Shown: positions 8,095 to 16,593 of the stretch, piece by piece
Position numbering within the stretch: position 1 is the stretch's first letter
How the letters are laid out: each line of letters begins with the position of its first letter
DNA from: a virus
DNA: 64,000 nt
Direction: 5' to 3' (one strand)
Virus record (IMG/VR): IMGVR_UViG_3300024999_000075
Span: 17,255 to 81,254 of that record
The notes under the pieces: generated by a model
What the model was told of the DNA's origin: nothing
What the model saw: the letters and a program-made list of their open reading frames with translations, nothing else
Database searches by the model: none
Translations under genes and position numbers: made by a program

Positions 8095-8123
8095 TTGGAA
8101 TCAATGTATAACTGCTTTATAGT
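8095..8123 (+). promoter_or_regulatory. Candidate promoter for the HNH endonuclease gene
   Basis: TTGGAA, a 17-nt spacer and TATAGT, 48 nt upstream of the HNH start codon and downstream of the tail-tube terminator. Apparently the endonuclease carries its own promoter. Confidence 0.5.
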
Positions 8124-8171
8124 AGTAATTATGGATTAGTAAATACCAACATTAAACTGTGAGGATATCTA

Positions 8172-9392
8172 ATGAAGATATGTAACAAATGCAAAGGAGA
8201 AAAAAGTGAGCTTGAATTTGGAACCTCAAAGAAAACTAAGGACGGACTCAGGAATCAGTGTAAGGAGTGTAGGAAGGGGGAGTACACTAACAATAAGGAG
8301 GCCGTATTAGCTAAGAGAAAGAAACATTATCAAGAGAATAAAGACGAGGTAATTGCCAGAGCCTCCAGTTATTATTATAACAATAAACCAAAAGTAGCAG
8401 TAAAAAGTAAAGTATATAGGGATAATAACAAGGAGTATTTGTCTGCTAAGTCAGCGGAATACCGCGCCAAGAACAAGTACATTCTCTCGATGAGGAAGCA
8501 GAAGTATTATTATGCCAATAGAGAGAAGATGCTAAGCAGAAGTAAAGAGTACCGGACACTCAACAAAGCTAGGCTAGCAGAGGCAGCTAAAGCATACAAC
8601 TTGCGTAATAGAGAGAAGGTAGCAGCTAGTCACGCTACCTATTATCAAAAGCATCGGGAAACTTTTGCATTAAAGGCTAAGGAGCATAGAGCCAAGAATA
8701 GAGATCATCTGTCTGCTAAATCAGCAGAATATTATTTGAGAAATAAGGATGAAATAAAAGGTAGAACAGCTAAGTGGAGGGAGGAGAATGCAGCAATTGC
8801 TAAAGCTAAACACAAGGTTTTTGCTCAATCTTTTTCAAAATCAGTGAGGCTGCTCAAACAATTATTGCCATTGGATAACCCCATGATGATTGAAGGTTTC
8901 GTAACAGTGACCTGTAAACATTGTGGGACGAGATTCAAGCCTACTAATCAAGACATAAGACATAGAATATCATCAAACAAAGGAAATTCTCCAGGGGAAA
9001 ATAACTTCTATTGTAGTGATGAATGTAAATCGCTTTGTTTATTATTCAAATTCTCTACTCACAATCAAATTGACCCCCGCTCCTCCCAATACGTGCCAGA
9101 CTCCGACACCAAAGAAGCCAGGAAATGCCAACAACAATCCAGAAAAGCTTTCCTAGCCCTACAACTTGACGAATACGGCTACACTTTTTGCGAAAAATGC
9201 TCAACTCCGCTCCCTGCCAAAGACCTTCAACTGCACCACACAAAGCCAGTTTCGATCTTTGGAAAGGAGGCAATAGATGCGTCAACTCAGCTACTTATGT
9301 GTAAGACTTGCCATCCTACTCATGCTTCTTGTCTTCTTGAGTTTCAAACAAGCTATACCCATCCAACAACCGACGAACAACCTCACTCTTAG
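8172..9392 (+). CDS. HNH endonuclease with zinc finger and helical repeats (homing type)
   Basis: Protein of 406 aa. The N-terminus is a zinc motif (C-x2-C at 4-7, then CKECRK near 32). Residues about 40-215 are charged helical repeats of the type YYxxNKxxxxxxKxxxYRxxNK, a likely extended DNA-contacting region. A second Cys cluster lies near 250-285. The C-terminus has CEKCSTPLPAKDLQLHHTKP ... CKTCHPTH, an HNH nuclease with zinc-binding CxxC pairs. Such proteins are free-standing homing endonucleases in phages. It lies between the tail tube and chaperone genes, a normally continuous pair, and its 3' end overlaps a reversed RHH gene by 77 bp. Confidence 0.8.
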   Translation: MKICNKCKGEKSELEFGTSKKTKDGLRNQCKECRKGEYTNNKEAVLAKRKKHYQENKDEVIARASSYYYNNKPKVAVKSKVYRDNNKEYLSAKSAEYRAKNKYILSMRKQKYYYANREKMLSRSKEYRTLNKARLAEAAKAYNLRNREKVAASHATYYQKHRETFALKAKEHRAKNRDHLSAKSAEYYLRNKDEIKGRTAKWREENAAIAKAKHKVFAQSFSKSVRLLKQLLPLDNPMMIEGFVTVTCKHCGTRFKPTNQDIRHRISSNKGNSPGENNFYCSDECKSLCLLFKFSTHNQIDPRSSQYVPDSDTKEARKCQQQSRKAFLALQLDEYGYTFCEKCSTPLPAKDLQLHHTKPVSIFGKEAIDASTQLLMCKTCHPTHASCLLEFQTSYTHPTTDEQPHS

Positions 9393-9486
9393 TGATACCC
9401 ATCTTTATTGATAGGATTTCCAACTTACGAAAATAATAGGGCGAAAGATTGACAGGCACAATTTTATTAAGTCTCTTTATGGTCAT
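9316..9486 (-). CDS. Small ribbon-helix-helix DNA-binding protein (convergent with HNH gene)
   Basis: Protein of 56 aa: basic N-terminus (MTIKRLNK), strand IVPVNLS, helix YYFRKLEILSIKMG, turn ITKSE and helix VVRRLLDGYSLF, a standard RHH fold. AGAGGAGAG precedes the ATG by a good distance. The gene runs opposite to the HNH gene and overlaps its last 77 bp; both frames are intact. Its start lies just left of the promoter at 9503-9531, so the protein could repress its own expression and perhaps that promoter. Confidence 0.75.
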   Translation of the reverse strand: MTIKRLNKIVPVNLSPYYFRKLEILSIKMGITKSEVVRRLLDGYSLFETQEDKKHE

Positions 9487-9502
9487 TTGAGCAACTCTCC
9501 TC

Positions 9503-9531
9503 TTGATATTTTATCTTAAATACTTTACAAT
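9503..9531 (+). promoter_or_regulatory. Promoter of the tail chaperone/tape measure operon
   Basis: TTGATA, a 17-nt spacer and TACAAT (five of six bases in each box), 60 nt before the tail chaperone start. It restarts rightward transcription after the terminator and HNH/RHH insert. The same TTGATA-17-TACA(A/T)T form recurs at 18753. Confidence 0.65.
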
Positions 9532-9590
9532 CACTACAGTACCAGAAGGTAACACATTTTACAAACACTTTTTAAAGGAGACTCCAAACA

Positions 9591-10019
9591 ATGTTTGATC
9601 TACACAAGTCCTACTCTTTTTCTAAAGAAAAAGCCAATGATGGTGTTAACATGGTCGTCGGCCCAGATCCCAAGACCGATTACGTCACCCTCCGGCGAAT
9701 CCCCAACGATCTCTACAAGACCAAACTCTCAGCTGTAATGCTGGCCAATCGCCGTACCCTTGAGATCTTGAAGGCCCAGGATGAAGCAGCCCACGCTATC
9801 CGTGATACCGAGATATTTTCGGAAGTGATCGCTGAGACGGTACTTATCGGTTGGGGCAAAGGCTTCGCCGATGAGGGTAAAGTAATTCCCTACTCAGTGG
9901 AAGCAGCCAAAAACTTTTTGATTAAGTATCCCGACTTCAGGTCAGATATCATCGACTTCGCCTCTGATCGCAAGAATTATGCTCCGGAGGTAGATGCCTC
10001 AGAGTTAAAAAAGAGCTGA
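9591..10019 (+). CDS. Tail assembly chaperone (gpG-like)
   Basis: Protein of 142 aa, helical, immediately before a second small ORF and the tape measure gene, exactly the gpG position. AAAGGAGAC precedes the ATG. In lambda-type phages gpG and a frameshifted gpGT coat the tape measure protein and recruit tail tube subunits, and are absent from the finished tail. The gene ends with TTA AAA AAG AGC TGA, which contains a canonical slippery heptamer (10007-10013) permitting read-through into the 10028 frame. Confidence 0.85.
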   Translation: MFDLHKSYSFSKEKANDGVNMVVGPDPKTDYVTLRRIPNDLYKTKLSAVMLANRRTLEILKAQDEAAHAIRDTEIFSEVIAETVLIGWGKGFADEGKVIPYSVEAAKNFLIKYPDFRSDIIDFASDRKNYAPEVDASELKKS

Positions 10020-10069
10020 TAGCCTATATGGAGTGGGAGCAAGAGTGGGGCCATCAATTGCCCACTCTT
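10007..10069 (+). promoter_or_regulatory. Programmed -1 frameshift signal of the tail chaperone
   Basis: Slippery heptamer A AAA AAG at 10007-10013, in register with the gpG-like frame (TTA AAA AAG). Slipping back one base gives GAG CTG ATA GCC TAT, which joins the downstream frame without a stop. A perfect 9-bp stem (AAGAGTGGG 10041-10049, CCCACTCTT 10061-10069) lies 27 nt downstream. This is farther than usual for a stimulator, though GAGTGGG at 10031-10037 can pair with the same strand. Confidence 0.85.
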
Positions 10070-10375
10070 CTCCAGTACCAGAAAAACACAGGTAAAACTC
10101 CAAGTGGGCTACAAAACATGCCAGTCCTCCCCTTCTACCTAGAAGAGATCCTCAATCACTTCTACACCCTCTCCCGCTCCCGCCAATATTACGCTGAGAT
10201 AGTCCCAACTAAGACTGGACAGGTCTATACAGTCAGACGCCCGAATCCAATTGATGTTTCAGTTATACTAAGCTATAATGCCAATATTGCTAAGGTGCTT
10301 AAAGACTGTGACTTCCTGGATATCATCCAGACCTTAGACCACATGTACATGCAGAACGCCTTCAAGAAGGGATAG
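10013..10375 (+). CDS. gpT-like extension of the tail assembly chaperone (made by -1 frameshift)
   Basis: This frame is -1 relative to the gpG-like gene, and the join predicts a fusion of about 261 aa (141 residues plus 120). The extension has a helical domain with MEWEQEWGHQLPTLLQ and a C-terminal DIIQTLDHMYMQNAFKKG. An internal ATG at 10028 has no clear ribosome binding site, favouring expression by frameshifting. The extension of such fusions is thought to contact the tail tube protein while the common part holds the tape measure. Confidence 0.75.
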   Translation, partial: ELIAYMEWEQEWGHQLPTLLQYQKNTGKTPSGLQNMPVLPFYLEEILNHFYTLSRSRQYYAEIVPTKTGQVYTVRRPNPIDVSVILSYNANIAKVLKDCDFLDIIQTLDHMYMQNAFKKG

Positions 10376-10378
10376 CCG

Positions 10379-13300
10379 ATGACGATAGAGATTGGTGCAA
10401 ATACAACTCAGGCTCAACAGCAGATAGGTCAGCTGGAGAAGGCTATGGCTTTGATGGAGAGGAGAGTTGTAACCCTCTCTCAAGCCAACGTGGAATTGGA
10501 GAAATACACCAAGACACTCGAAGCAACTCAATCCAAACAGAGGGCAGCTACACTCTCCGCAGCTGACGCTCAGGCTAAATATGCAGCTGAGGCAATGAAG
10601 GGAGCTACTGCTGCTGAAAAATTAATTGGGATTGAGACTGCTGGATCAAGGCTTAACACACTTATTGCGAAGCAACTAGAAGAAAGGAATTCCTCACTAG
10701 CTGCACATAACGCATCTGTGTTGAAGGGTATTGATGCTGCTCAGAGGTTGATCGGGGTAGAGACCTCCGGAAGCCTGCTCAATAAACAGATCTACGAGCA
10801 GATGAAACTCCGACTTGGGACTCAGGAGGCGTATAATGCTTCTGCCCTCAAAGGGGCCGCAGCCGCAGAGAGGCTGATCGGGATTGAGACTTCAGGAAGC
10901 CTGCTCAATAAACAGATCTACGAGCAGATGAAACTCCGACTCGGGACTCAGGAGGCGTATAATGCTTCTGCCCTCAAAGGGGCCGCAGCCGCAGAGAGGC
11001 TGATCGGGGTAGAGACTTCAGGAAGCCTGCTCAATAAACAGATCTACGAGCAGATGAAACTCCGACTTGGGACTCAGGAGGCGTATAATGCTTCTGCCCT
11101 CAAAGGGGCCGCAGCCGCAGAGAGGCTGATCGGGATTGAGACTTCAGGGTTGAGGATGAATACGCTGATTGCTCAACAAATGAGAGATAGGTATGCTGAA
11201 CAAGACAAGTTAGAGAAAGGTAAAACAAAACTATCTGCTACTACCTCAAAGTTGGATAATGTAACTAATAGATATTCAGCTACAAGTAAAAATCTCCACG
11301 GAGCACTCAGAGGCACAGCAGGAGCCTTAGACCTCCTGTTCCTATCTTACGGTGCAGTCATACCGTTGGCAACAGCATTTGCAGCAGTGTCAACCTCAAT
11401 ACAGATTCAAAAGCTTGGGTCTTCTTTTGAATACCTTACTCAGTATGCTTACTCCATCTCTGACATGACTGTCAGTGTTCAGGACATGCGGAAAGAATTG
11501 CTAGCTATGAGAGAGCTTGCACAATCACCTGTTGAATTAGCAGAGGGACTGAAAGAATTAACCAAAGCTGGTATGGATGTGACTACTGCTCTCACAGAAT
11601 TGCCAACAGTAGCAAAGTTTGCAGCAATAGCAGAACAAGATCTGGCAGCTTCCACAGAGCAACTCATAACCTTACATTCAGCATTTAAAGAAACCACCAC
11701 TAACGCAACTGGAGGGATGATAACCCTGGCGGATACTGCCGATATAGTTGCTTCCGCTACTCAAGGGTCTGTAGCATCTTTCACTGACTTCCAAACTGCC
11801 TTAAAATACACTACAGCTCTAGCGAGTGTAGCAGACCTCTCATTGCAGGAGGTTTCAGCAGCTGCTATGTTGTTTGCTGACAAAGCTTTGAAGGGTTCCA
11901 TAGGTACAACAGCTATGAGGACTGCCATCACCAAGATGCTAGCCCCGACTGATGCTGTTAAACAACTCATGAAAGATGCAGGCATAGAATTTAACAAGTT
12001 CATATCTGGTGATAAGATCATGAGCTTGGAGAAGATGTTTGAGGAGTTGAATAGAATCAGAGAAACAATGTCCAGAGAGGAGTGGGCGAAGTTCTCGTTT
12101 AAGGCATTTGGTTTGAGGGGTGAGTTGGCTGAGGCAGCATTCACTAATCTCCCTAAGTTCCGAGAAAACCTAGATTTACTTTCAAAGTCTGCTGGGTTTA
12201 CGGCCAAAGCTTTCTCTGATCTGTCAGAGACAACTAAGATGCAGCTGAAATTTTTAGGGGATGAGATCAAGAACGCTTTGATTAAAGCCTTCGATGGAGA
12301 GAAAGCCACAGAAATACTCAAGGGGCTTAGAGTAATTGTATCTTCTCCAGAATTTATTAATGGTGTTGATGGGTTGGCTGTAGCTTTCTATAAGTTGGCT
12401 CAGACTCTTGTAGTGGTAGCTGACGCTGCTACAGAGTCTATAGGTACTATAGTAGATTATACCAAAGGTTTAGCCATAGCCTTTGCCTCAGAGGACAAGA
12501 CTTTCACTCAGTGGCTGACATCTAAGAGAGAGGGGATGAAGACTTGGATAGCTGAGTCTGAGTCTGGGTTGTCACAATATAAAGACCAATTGAAGATAGT
12601 TTCTGATGAAATAGCTCAGATCTCTAAGATCAGAGACCTAGAGATGGGGGATGGGGGTTGGACTGAATCCGCTGAAAAACAATTTCAAGCGCTGTTGAAA
12701 CAAAAACAAGGTATTGAAGGTAGTATAGAGGCGCTCAAGAACAAATCACAAGTTACCGTAAACGATACCGCTAAAACAGGAGAACTGACTACTGCCACTG
12801 CCATTGCTACTAAGGCCACTAATGATCATGCTGCCTCTGTGGATAAGTTGAGCGAGAAAGAAGAGAAGAAAATTAAAGTAGCTGAAGCCAGCCACCAAAA
12901 GCTCATCAGTTTGACCGAAGAGATGAATACTTTCATTGACAACTCAGGAGTCAAGACAACTGCCAATCAGCTGGAGAGAATAGAGAAAGAGCACAATGCC
13001 AGAGAAGCATCCATAAAAGCAGCAGTAGGGTCAGAGACAGAGAAGGCTGAAGCCCGTTTAGCTAATGATAAATCCTATGAGATAAAGCGACAAGGTGTTA
13101 TTGAAGAATCAGAAAAGACTATTCTCGCTAAGGAAGAGTCTTTCTTAGATCAGTTGGTTGAGTCGGGAAATTCAGCCTATGACAGAAAGCTAGCTAAATT
13201 AGAAAGTGCCTACGCTAAAGAGGAGGCGTGGATAGATAAGAATGTTGATGACTCTTTAAAGGCTGAGGAGTTGAAGTGGTTGAATTTTGAAGCATACGCA

Positions 13301-15628
13301 AAGAAAAAAATTGACCTCCAGACGGAGAGTAACGCCAAAGCCGTTTCCCTTGAGTCAGAGCTTCAAACTTATTTAGCTGTAGCTAACAATGATGTTCTCG
13401 CTAATAAACTCGCTGATCTGGATAAAGAATACAACAAACATAAGGCAGTAGTAGAAGCCATCATCGTTACTGAAGAGTTTTCTGCTGAGAGGAAGAAGCA
13501 GTTATCATCTGATGTTGCTGATTGGTACGCCAAAGAGCAGGAGCGAATCCAGAGGGACGCCTGGAAAACAGAGAAAGAGCAACTCTTGGCTCAAGAGACT
13601 ATGGCTGCTGGTTTTAAGGCTAGCCTGCTAGAGATGAAGAATGATGTTACTTCACTGGGTGATTTATCCTATAGCACTATGATAGGTGTAAGGGATACAT
13701 TCAGATCTGAAGTCGGAGATTTTCTCATCTCACAGTTTGGTGGAATTGAGGGAGCATGGGGATCTCTGTGGGATAACATGCTTGCTAAGTTTGGAGCAGT
13801 GCTGGCTGACATGGTAGCTCAGTGGGCGGCTAACGCTGTGTTCAACATGGTGTTCACCAGCAGTGGAGCAGCTGCCGGACAATCAAGTACAGGTGTTGCA
13901 GCTGGTACAGCTACTTCAGCTATTATAGATGCCTATGCTGAAAGTGATGCCACTTGGTTTAGTGATGCTTGGGACGCTGTTGAAACTTGGTGGGGTAGTG
14001 CCGATGGTGGGTATATAGCTGCTAATCCTAGAGGTGGTAGAATAAATGCTGGTACTGGGTTAAGCGATGATGTATTTCTGGGCTTCACAAATGGTGGGAA
14101 GACAGCTAATTACGGAATGGGTGGTGAATATATTATTAACAAAAAAGCCACTGCCAAGAATCTCCCTCTGCTGGAGGCTATCAACTCTGAGGGGTATGCC
14201 ACTGGTGGATTATATGACTCAGGTGTAACCGGTACTATGATTGGCCCAAAACCAGGAGGAGGGGGAGCGAAAAGTAGAGTATTTGAGAAGTTCAACGAGC
14301 TTGCTATCGCTATGCAGGGTGCTGGAATGTCTGCTGAAGATGTCAAGGATAAATTTAAAGATATGGCAGAGGCAACTAAAGATGCTGATTCTGTTATAGA
14401 AAAGAATAACAATGGCCTGAGAGACAACAGTACAACAACGCAGGCTGCTACTACTGCCACGAGTGAGCTGTCTAAAGCGCAAGATGTTGCTACCACAGCC
14501 TCTGTTGCTCAAAAGGAATCATCAATTTCTCTTGGTAGTGTTTTGTCAGGTGTAGCAACTCATGCCACTATGACTGCTGTAAAAATGGGGTCTGTTGCTT
14601 TAGCTTCAACTGTGTTAGGTCCGGTATTAGGTTCTTTAGCAGTTAAGTTGGGGACAACTACAACAGCCTATGAAGAATTTCAAGCAGTTGTTGAGGGATT
14701 TTTTGATAATACTTTTGGCGTAGATGCCGGGGTTGTATCGTCAGCTATAAGTACTGCCGCCGAAGATGCCTTCGGAGATATAGCCTCTATGTTTGGAGAT
14801 GCGACAGCAGGATTTGGTGAAGCAGCTGAAGGTTTAAGTGATTCTGCGTCAGCATTAAGTAATGCTGCCGAAGGTGCTCTTAGTAGTGCCTTAGATTCTT
14901 CTTCAGCACTAAGTAACGCAGCTGCTGGGGCTTTTGGAGAGACTAGCTTTGGGGCGCAGATGACTCAAGCGTCAGCAGAATCTCTAATGAGTTCAGCGTC
15001 AGCGTTGTCTTCATCTGCTTCATCCTTAGGGGGGGCGGCTGCGAGTATAGGTAGCTGGTCTCCTGGTATGAATCCCACCAATAACGCAGGTGGTGCTTTA
15101 GGCGATCCCGATATAGATAGTAGAGATAGAACTGATGACACTACTCCTGGAGGTCTTTTAGGCGGGGGCGGTGGGGGCGGGTCTAGTTCATCGTCTTCCG
15201 GAGGGGACAGTTTTAGTGCTCCTGACCCAGATAAAGGTAATGATCAATGGGCAAGCGGCGGCTGGCTTGCTTATGCTACTGGTGGCTGGCTTGGTAAACA
15301 CCCCAATGGAGGTTGGATTAACGGAGGATCTGGGAGAAGAGATGATGTCTTCCTTGGTTATACCAATGGTGGCTCCACAGCTAACTTCGGTATGGGTGGA
15401 GAGTTTGTCGTCAACCAGAGATCCTCAGCCAAATATGCTAAAGAGTTGGAGGGTATAAATAATAACACCATGAACACAGTAAATCAGCAAAAACAACCAC
15501 CAAATTTGACTATACCAGTGTATATTGGTAGTGAGTTGCTTACAACGCTGATCGTTGGAGTTGTTGATGATCAGTTCTCTGTACGGCAGCGCAACCCACA
15601 GGTAAAAGGAAGGTTGTACGCAAAATGA
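10379..15628 (+). CDS. Tape measure protein
   Basis: Protein of 1749 aa, the longest gene here. Residues about 1-290 are coiled coil with three near-identical 42-aa repeats (128-253). A hydrophobic segment (about 315-345) follows, then a TP901-type tape measure core (SVQDMRKELLAMRELAQSP, about 365-560) and long coiled coils (about 780-1060). The C-terminal third is Gly/Ser/Ala-rich with two copies of a GGWI/GGxINxGxG...DDVFLG(F/Y)TNGG...GMGGE(Y/F) module (about 1208-1272 and 1624-1693) and a poly-Gly/Ser linker between. It sets tail length and is ejected with DNA. Position after the chaperone pair confirms the call. Confidence 0.95.
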   Translation: MTIEIGANTTQAQQQIGQLEKAMALMERRVVTLSQANVELEKYTKTLEATQSKQRAATLSAADAQAKYAAEAMKGATAAEKLIGIETAGSRLNTLIAKQLEERNSSLAAHNASVLKGIDAAQRLIGVETSGSLLNKQIYEQMKLRLGTQEAYNASALKGAAAAERLIGIETSGSLLNKQIYEQMKLRLGTQEAYNASALKGAAAAERLIGVETSGSLLNKQIYEQMKLRLGTQEAYNASALKGAAAAERLIGIETSGLRMNTLIAQQMRDRYAEQDKLEKGKTKLSATTSKLDNVTNRYSATSKNLHGALRGTAGALDLLFLSYGAVIPLATAFAAVSTSIQIQKLGSSFEYLTQYAYSISDMTVSVQDMRKELLAMRELAQSPVELAEGLKELTKAGMDVTTALTELPTVAKFAAIAEQDLAASTEQLITLHSAFKETTTNATGGMITLADTADIVASATQGSVASFTDFQTALKYTTALASVADLSLQEVSAAAMLFADKALKGSIGTTAMRTAITKMLAPTDAVKQLMKDAGIEFNKFISGDKIMSLEKMFEELNRIRETMSREEWAKFSFKAFGLRGELAEAAFTNLPKFRENLDLLSKSAGFTAKAFSDLSETTKMQLKFLGDEIKNALIKAFDGEKATEILKGLRVIVSSPEFINGVDGLAVAFYKLAQTLVVVADAATESIGTIVDYTKGLAIAFASEDKTFTQWLTSKREGMKTWIAESESGLSQYKDQLKIVSDEIAQISKIRDLEMGDGGWTESAEKQFQALLKQKQGIEGSIEALKNKSQVTVNDTAKTGELTTATAIATKATNDHAASVDKLSEKEEKKIKVAEASHQKLISLTEEMNTFIDNSGVKTTANQLERIEKEHNAREASIKAAVGSETEKAEARLANDKSYEIKRQGVIEESEKTILAKEESFLDQLVESGNSAYDRKLAKLESAYAKEEAWIDKNVDDSLKAEELKWLNFEAYAKKKIDLQTESNAKAVSLESELQTYLAVANNDVLANKLADLDKEYNKHKAVVEAIIVTEEFSAERKKQLSSDVADWYAKEQERIQRDAWKTEKEQLLAQETMAAGFKASLLEMKNDVTSLGDLSYSTMIGVRDTFRSEVGDFLISQFGGIEGAWGSLWDNMLAKFGAVLADMVAQWAANAVFNMVFTSSGAAAGQSSTGVAAGTATSAIIDAYAESDATWFSDAWDAVETWWGSADGGYIAANPRGGRINAGTGLSDDVFLGFTNGGKTANYGMGGEYIINKKATAKNLPLLEAINSEGYATGGLYDSGVTGTMIGPKPGGGGAKSRVFEKFNELAIAMQGAGMSAEDVKDKFKDMAEATKDADSVIEKNNNGLRDNSTTTQAATTATSELSKAQDVATTASVAQKESSISLGSVLSGVATHATMTAVKMGSVALASTVLGPVLGSLAVKLGTTTTAYEEFQAVVEGFFDNTFGVDAGVVSSAISTAAEDAFGDIASMFGDATAGFGEAAEGLSDSASALSNAAEGALSSALDSSSALSNAAAGAFGETSFGAQMTQASAESLMSSASALSSSASSLGGAAASIGSWSPGMNPTNNAGGALGDPDIDSRDRTDDTTPGGLLGGGGGGGSSSSSSGGDSFSAPDPDKGNDQWASGGWLAYATGGWLGKHPNGGWINGGSGRRDDVFLGYTNGGSTANFGMGGEFVVNQRSSAKYAKELEGINNNTMNTVNQQKQPPNLTIPVYIGSELLTTLIVGVVDDQFSVRQRNPQVKGRLYAK
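10760..11137 (+). repeat. Three tandem 126-bp repeats in the tape measure gene
   Basis: Units begin at 10760, 10886 and 11012 (126 bp, 42 codons: ETSGSLLNKQIYEQMKLRLG...AAAAERLIG) and are almost identical in DNA, with changes mainly at GTA/ATT and CTT/CTC codons. Degenerate copies flank both sides (about 10620-10759 and 11138-11200). Near-identity at synonymous sites indicates recent duplication or homogenisation. Confidence 0.95.
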
Positions 15629-16593
15629 TACTTGTAGAGTTCACACCTAACGGAGGGACCCTTCAGAGGATTAGTAATGAAGACATCGCGCTGGAATACC
15701 AATGGTTTGGATACATCACCAGTATGAGTACGATGAAGTTGTCATTGCCTACTCGTCATGGAGGGTTTGCCCGCCCTGAGTTTGCTAGTATTGCTATATC
15801 TCCAGAACTCATGCAGGAATTAGGAGCATATTCAGAAACAGCTGATGTGTGCTTAATAGAAACCGATACTGATGAGAATGGAGGGATTGTACTTTTTACT
15901 GGTACAGCTAGACTTGATACTTATAATAGGTATAGTTTTGTTTACAATCTCAAGCAGTCTGAGATGCCAGAAACTATAGCAGCATCAACTGCTTATAATA
16001 ACACATTGGTTAATGTTGTATCTTCATTATGCACTACTTTAGGTTTGACACTTGATTCAACAGCAGCCAGGTCCCTATCCCCAGCAGTACTACACACTAC
16101 TACATCTAATCAGTTAGCAATTGATTTATTGTCCGATATGTGTTCTTTCTTCTCTCATGGAGTTAAGATAATAGGAACCACCTTATATCTTTATGATATG
16201 TTGGGAACACAGACAGCCACAAACCTTGATGAATTTGATGTTCAACCTTGTGAATATCTCAAGGATACTCCTTACTCCTTGTTTAAAGCAACGGATACAC
16301 AGACTCTAGTGGGGACCGTTGGAAATGGCGGGGAGTACAGCGTTACTCCATATCATACAACAGGGACCAATATTCAAACAGCTCTCGCTGATATAAAATC
16401 CATCATGGAGAAGGATATAGCTAATATTCGCTTCAAGTCAAATCAAAATAAACCTAGTATCCTTGATCAAATTACTCTTCTTGATGAATCATTAGTTTTA
16501 CCAGTTATCACTACAGGAATAATTACTTCAATAATATATGACTATGATACCTTGTCTGTTGACGCTGAAGTATCAGGGAGTGTAACAGTATGA
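15625..16593 (+). CDS. Distal tail/baseplate protein
   Basis: Protein of 322 aa starting inside the tape measure stop (ATGA). Mixed alpha/beta, with an early LEYQWFGYITSMSTMKLSLPTRHGG strand set and VLFTGTARLDTYNRYSFVY. The position immediately after the tape measure is that of the distal tail protein or baseplate hub ring. The SVVVG-like hub motifs are not evident, so I assign only a distal tail role from synteny. Confidence 0.55.
   Translation: MILVEFTPNGGTLQRISNEDIALEYQWFGYITSMSTMKLSLPTRHGGFARPEFASIAISPELMQELGAYSETADVCLIETDTDENGGIVLFTGTARLDTYNRYSFVYNLKQSEMPETIAASTAYNNTLVNVVSSLCTTLGLTLDSTAARSLSPAVLHTTTSNQLAIDLLSDMCSFFSHGVKIIGTTLYLYDMLGTQTATNLDEFDVQPCEYLKDTPYSLFKATDTQTLVGTVGNGGEYSVTPYHTTGTNIQTALADIKSIMEKDIANIRFKSNQNKPSILDQITLLDESLVLPVITTGIITSIIYDYDTLSVDAEVSGSVTV

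Noticed and set aside
11761-12321. Minus-strand 186-aa frame inside the tape measure gene
   Set aside because: The plus-strand tape measure frame is unambiguous; the antisense frame has no start signal or recognisable domain.
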